DNA from: Chromera velia
Lineage: Eukaryota; Sar; Chromeraceae
Length of the DNA stretch: 20,196 bases
NCBI GenBank assembly: GCA_018398765.1
Contig: JAHBMJ010002316.1
Span: 1 to 20,196, forward strand
Direction of reading: 5' to 3'
Shown piece after piece: positions 16,441 to 20,196 of this stretch. Made by a program: the position numbers and the translations under genes. The stretch's first letter is position 1. Every line of letters starts with the position of its first letter. Below the pieces are notes generated by a model. The model ran no database searches, was not told the DNA's origin, and saw only the letters and a list, made by a program, of their open reading frames with translations.

Positions 16441-18562
16441 TCAGGCTGTCCCTCCTCCCCCTACCCCCGTGTTTGGGGGGGGAGCGGGTGCGGACTCCTG
16501 GTGGGGGCGGTTACTGCTGGAAGCTCCTGACCGTCCCTGGTTGTGGGGAGGGCGGTTGTGCTGTACGAGTACCTCTGTCACTGCTTTGCAGATGTCCCCC
16601 CCTGCCTTGTGCTTGTAGCGCTTTGCCTTGCAGAGAGGCCGGATGCACGGGACTGGCATTGCATCATATGGACACTCGGCTGTGGTGTGGGGGCCCTCCT
16701 TCTTTCGGGGGAGACGGGGATCGATCTTTTCCCTCTCGACGTCGCAGTAGAGGCAGAGCTTCTCCCTCTGTCCTCTCCCTCTCTCCTTAACTGTCCCCCC
16801 CCCCCCGGCACCCCGCTGTGCGTTCCTGCCTGACAGAGCAGTCTGCGTTCTGTCGTCAGAATCAAACAGAAAGGAATGTGGAGAGGGCAAGGGAGCCATC
16901 TTCTCAGCGATGAATGTATCTGCCATCGCGAAGAGTGCAATTGGGATCATTTCGGGGCCGAACTGAACTGCATCCGCTCCAAGCATGCCCTTTGCAAGCA
17001 TTCGGAGGCGGAAGGCGACTGTGGTACGCAGGAAGAGCGCAGCTGAAGGGCGGCTCTTGGCCATCCGGCGGTCGATGGCCTCATAGGGTGCAAGGCGGGC
17101 CTTCATATGGGAGGCGTTTCTGAGGTCCTCTGCGGCCTCTCTCATCGTGGTGACAGCAGCGTCTCTCTCTGCCTTGCTGCCTGCTGCGAGGAACTGCCTG
17201 TGCGCTTCCTGCAGCTTTGTGGCAGCAGCGTCAGAGACAGTGTCGTAGAGCAGAATCCAAAAGTCCATGGAGGGCTGGTCGGAGTCTGGGGTGGGAAGCC
17301 CAAACTGTTGGGCAATAGGGGCGGGTTTTGCGTCCTGCAACAGGAACCGCTGTGCTTGGTGTCTGGAGATGCCCGGCTCCACCGGGTCATGCAGCTGACC
17401 GTACCCCAGCTGCTTCAAATTGTCGTGCGGTTCGTCTCTATCGGCAGGGGGCTTTGTGAGGACACCTACGACTGTGGGGAGACGCTCCTGTATGGAGGGG
17501 AGAATGCTTTCGAGGTCGGAATGCCCTGATCGGATGGGCTCGGTCAGACGGGCAGGCAGAGAAGGGAAAGGACCGAACGCGAGCACAGAATCGTTGCCGT
17601 CGTTCTCCCCCCTCGTCCTCGCCTTCTAGTGCTGCTGCGAAGGATTGCTGCAGGTCTCTTGGGTGCATTTTCATAGAAGGAGCGAGGCGGGCGGCAAGAA
17701 GTGACAGGACGTCACTGCGGTTGCCCTTCTTCCCACTCTCTCCCGTCTGATGGGGATACCGGGGGTTGTCCTCTGTGTCGACCCGACGGCGTTTCTGGGG
17801 CAAATTCTGGCCTGGGGGAACGGGCTCGTGTACGCCTTCACCGAGAAGGTGATGACTGCCGTCTCCCATCTCAGCATCTCCATCTCCTTCGCCGTCTTCC
17901 TCGGCAGGTGGCGGGAGGGCGGCTTGTGCTAGCTCGGCCTCCAGCTGCGCCTGCTCATATTTGGCCTTCAGTTGCTCTGCTTTCTTCGTTGCAGCCTCTG
18001 CCTTTTTCTGGGCTGCTGCGGCTGCCTTCTCCTCTGCGGAGGGATGAGGGGGTTCCGGCTGCTGGGCCTGGTTCTGTTCGTCGTTCTTCTTGGCAGACCC
18101 CTTGCCACCCTTCGGCGGTCCTTTGGGCGCTTTCGGCTCCCCCCCACCATCCTTGGCCTTTTGCCCTGCAAGGCAGGAATAGGCAAAAGAACGATGGTAG
18201 CACAAGGGTGAAGGAAGGAACGGTTGCCTTTCTATGCCTTTCTGTCACCGTGCCTGGATCCTTCTGTGGGATCAGGTATGATTAGGAGAGAGAAGAGCCT
18301 TGGTGAGTCTGGGACTCGCTTCTGGACGACAAATTGTCGCCGTGTATTCTTGAGGTGTAGCCAAAGAGACTGCATGGGACGGATTTCGGAAGGCCTTCCT
18401 TGCCGACTTACCGCGAGTTTTTGGGCTCATTGCGTGTCCACCAGTCGAGCTGCGACGCGCTGCGCGACCCTCTGTGACCTCTTTGTACCCGTGCAGTCCG
18501 ACGTGACACACCGTCCTTGCTGAACTCAGCAGTCCCACCTCTGCTGCGTTGGAGCCCTGCAT
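16441..18562 (-). CDS. Gag-like protein with one intron and one frame change
   Basis: Probable structural, nucleic-acid-binding protein of the element. Exon a is 18562-18412, ending CTCGCG|GTAAGT in phase 1. The intron is 18411-18166, with a pyrimidine-rich TTCCTGCCTTGCAG acceptor. Exon b is 18165-16441. The join is in phase. The N-terminal half is Lys/Gly/Pro-rich, then an Ala/Lys/Glu/Gln coiled-coil-like stretch (KKAEAATKKAEQLKAKYEQA), then an acidic patch and a KKRRR-like basic patch. The frame changes by one base at the six-G run (17612-17607 on this strand) and continues as LAFGPFPSLPARLTEP to TGA at 16441. Near the C-terminus are clustered Cys/His (LCLYC, HTTAEC, CIRPLC, YKHKAGGDIC), resembling gag zinc knuckles but with longer spacing. 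The tail is Gly/Pro/Ser-rich. About 620 residues in total. Gag is assigned by position, composition and Cys/His, not by clear homology. Confidence 0.62.
18166..18411 (-). other. Intron in the gag-like gene
   Basis: 246 bp from GTAAGT to TTGCAG. Without splicing, the 18205-start frame and the 18562-start frame are different and each ends in a poor context. With splicing, the Lys/Gly-rich N-terminus is continuous. Introns are unusual in retrotransposons; this one would be antisense to an RNA of RT/RNase H polarity. Confidence 0.6.
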
Positions 18563-18889
18563 TGAGGGAGAAGCACGCGAAGGAAGGGAGGCGAGGAGAA
18601 GGAGGTGGATATGTTTTTTTCGCTGCAGTCGGAACCGTCTGTCGCGATTCCTATCTGCGTTTCTCTGACCTGGTCAGTTGAGTTTCCGCGATTATTCCCT
18701 CTTCGTCTCTCTTGTTTCTCTCTTCGCAACCCTGCATTGAGGGGGAAGGGAAACATGAGTAGGGGAAGGAAGTCAGTGACTCCGTGAATTTTTGGTTGTG
18801 CAACATTGGCTGTTGCGGGCTCAGTGGACGTTCGCTTACCTTGGCGGCGTAGCTTCCTGTCCGGTGCGCTCTTACCGAAACGGGCGTCT
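18563..18889 (-). promoter_or_regulatory. Gag leader region with extra splice signals
   Basis: On the minus strand a strong donor (GCCAAG|GTAAGC, intron from 18839) lies just inside repeat C copy 2. Two near-identical acceptor-like sites (CCCTCAATGCAG|GG) end at about 18737 and 18557. The second overlaps the proposed ATG at 18562. A 5' exon in repeat C joined to 18556 is therefore possible. In that case the upstream frame from 19103 reads in phase 0 into gag except for one UAG at 18914-18912. Confidence 0.4.
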
Positions 18890-19147
18890 TTCCGATTCGG
18901 AATCGACGGAACTAGACGAGAGGGGGTGGTTCTTTTTTCTCCCTCTCTTTTGACCTGAGTGAACTTCCTTCTTCAAAGTGTTTCGCTTCTAGAAAAATTC
19001 TTTTGATCTTTTTCTTTGAAAGCGAACTCGGAGACGGTCGGACCCCTGAAGGTCTGGGGCCGGCTAGATACGCGCGGCCGTAGCGATCCCGATTTCCTAT
19101 CATCGGAATGCACAGCGACGTGTCGCAAGCTAATCTTTGCTTCTCAT
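18890..19147 (+). repeat. Split direct repeat C, outer copy (right end)
   Basis: The second copy of repeat C and the right boundary of the element. It ends CTTCTCAT, after which the sequence (ACATAGAACGG) has no counterpart at the inner copy. Here the first bases form a cleaner palindrome (TTCCGA-t-TCGGAA) than in the inner copy. As the upstream end for the minus-strand gag gene it probably holds that promoter. Confidence 0.94.
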
Positions 19148-20196
19148 ACATAGAACGGTGAAACCGTCAGCGTGCACTGACTCAGCAGTTGTTTGCCGGG
19201 CCGGTTAATTCGAAAGTATATATAGGAAACTTGCGTTGAAAGGCTCTAGTCTCCGGCTGATCAAAACCAAAAACACACCCATGTACACGCAGTTCGTTGC
19301 TTGCTCAGTCTGCAGGAATGTGTTTTTCTGTTTGTTTGCAAGCTAGGGGTTCCGTGTTGTGGGCTCCTTTCAGGCGGTCAAGCAGCAATTGGGATTGGGA
19401 TGAGCGAGCGAAACGCAATTGGACGCCAATCAGAAAGGAGACTTTACACGGTAAGGCAGACATATCAACCGTAGCAGCTGTCGGCAGCTGTTGTCTCCTT
19501 TGTCTTCGTTTCCTTTGCCGTCTTTTCCTTTCTTTGCAACGTGTCGTCAAAGCCTTGTCAAAACCGTCAAAACCTTCTCTTCCAGTCAGGGGCTTGACTA
19601 TAAGGTCACAACAGACGTGGCACAGAACTGTGACCGAATCTGTCTGAGTTACTCTGTGATGCTATGTTGACTCAGTGTTGCTTCTTTTTGAAAGGTGTTG
19701 TTACAAGCCCAGTGGAAACCAGACACAGTTGTGACCTTGATTCCCCTGCAAACAGGCCAGAAGAAACCTCCAGACTGTCCCCTTTCTTCGCGTTCATGTC
19801 TGTCACCTCTCTTCTTCTTTTTGTCTTTCTCTCCCTTCTGTGTTCAGGGTGAGAGTGAAGCGCCGCGGACGGAAGCATTGTCGAGGCCTTTCTCCTGTTC
19901 GTTTCTCCCGCCGGCAGCCTCGTTCTGCTCCTCTGCCATTCCTCTTCTGGGGCCTGGACACTTTCTTCTTCCGTCGCAAAGGTCGGTCAGCGGGTGGAAA
20001 GGTGCAGATAGGCAGGGTGAAAAACGAACAAACGCGAGAGATGGAAGCCAAGACCGTTGCTGTGCGCCAAGAGACACGTCACTTCCCTCCTTTCTCATGT
20101 ATCTTCCTTCTGCTCTGTGTGAAGCTGCCTGCTTGCTTCACATCTTTCCTCAGTCTCTCCCCTTTCAAATTTCCGCAAATGTCTGCTCTACCCTTC
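19148..20196. other. Right flank, no convincing gene
   Basis: Host DNA to the right of the element. A TATATATA run at 19217-19224, followed by GC-balanced sequence, could be a plus-strand core promoter. The best open frame downstream (116 codons ending at 19647) shows no domain. From about 19790 the sequence is pyrimidine-rich with many TCTTC words, resembling intron or untranslated sequence. An exon of a gene continuing past 20196 cannot be excluded. Confidence 0.45.
19217..19224 (+). promoter_or_regulatory. TATA-like element
   Basis: TATATATA followed by GGAAAC lies 70 bp outside the right end of the retrotransposon. No ORF with clear coding character follows, so promoter function is only a possibility. 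Confidence 0.25.

Larger units (their letters stand above)
10058..19147. mobile_element. Tyrosine-recombinase retrotransposon with split direct repeats
   Basis: The limits come from repeats B and C. In plus-strand order the element reads B, 158-bp spacer, C-B, coding region, C. On the minus strand this is the A1-ORFs-B1-A2-B2 plan known for PAT, kangaroo and Ngaro-type elements. Left end, right end and the internal C/B junction all carry CAT (10058-10060, 19145-19147, 10706-10708), consistent with recombinase joining at a 3-bp core without a longer target duplication. Contents: tyrosine recombinase (minus), RT/RNase H (plus) and gag-like gene (minus). No DDE integrase, aspartic protease or LTRs of the usual TG...CA type are seen. 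The repeat copies differ at about 2-4% of positions by eye, so the insertion is fairly young. Both enzyme ORFs carry an in-frame UAG and gag carries one frame change, so it may be inactive or use recoding. Confidence 0.82.

Noticed and set aside
10058..19147. Repeats as classical LTRs
   Set aside because: Neither B nor C brackets the coding region as an identical outer pair. They form a split B-C-B ... C pattern, lack TG...CA ends, and the element has a tyrosine recombinase rather than a DDE integrase.

Overview
The window looks like nuclear DNA of a unicellular eukaryote, probably an alga or other protist. The reasons are GT-AG introns in plausible genes, abundant simple-sequence and strand-asymmetric purine/pyrimidine tracts, no bacterial operon layout, and a large tyrosine-recombinase (YR) retrotransposon. 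A chromerid-like alveolate would fit the style, but no marker gene here fixes the lineage. All splice sites and families were read by eye; nothing was computed or searched.

Layout. 1-4640 is mostly low-complexity, AT-rich or purine/pyrimidine-rich sequence with no gene I can name, apart from a weak 115-codon ORF at 1989-2336. 4641-5806 (minus) supports a three-exon gene for a 164-residue protein of unknown function whose exon phases all agree. 7027-9326 (minus) holds a gene with a von Willebrand factor A domain in a large first exon, followed by a Pro/Ser-rich second exon that runs into an in-frame 30-bp minisatellite. 9327-10057 is intergenic and carries a GC-rich palindrome and one copy of a repeat (D).

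10058-19147 is, as I read it, one complete 9.1-kb YR retrotransposon with split direct repeats. Repeat B occurs at 10058-10292 and 10706-10940, and repeat C at 10451-10708 and 18890-19147. On the minus strand the order is C, coding region, B-C, spacer, B. That is the A1-ORFs-B1-A2-B2 plan of PAT/kangaroo/Ngaro-type elements. The outer ends and the internal C/B junction share the trinucleotide CAT, as expected if the recombinase joins ends and target at a 3-bp core.

The coding plan is ambisense. The reverse transcriptase/RNase H ORF is on the plus strand (13121-15322). The tyrosine recombinase (12387-11359) and a gag-like gene with a spliceosomal-type intron (18562-16441) are on the minus strand. 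The recombinase and RT/RNase H ORFs diverge from a shared spacer that contains a second copy of repeat D. The RT/RNase H and gag ORFs converge on an AT-rich spacer with a run of hairpins. Both enzyme ORFs contain exactly one in-frame stop, both UAG, each at a domain boundary. The gag frame changes once at a run of six G.

After the element (19148-20196) I see a TATA-like site and no convincing gene. The most unusual content is the combination of split repeats, ambisense coding, an intron that is antisense to RT, and UAG-interrupted ORFs.
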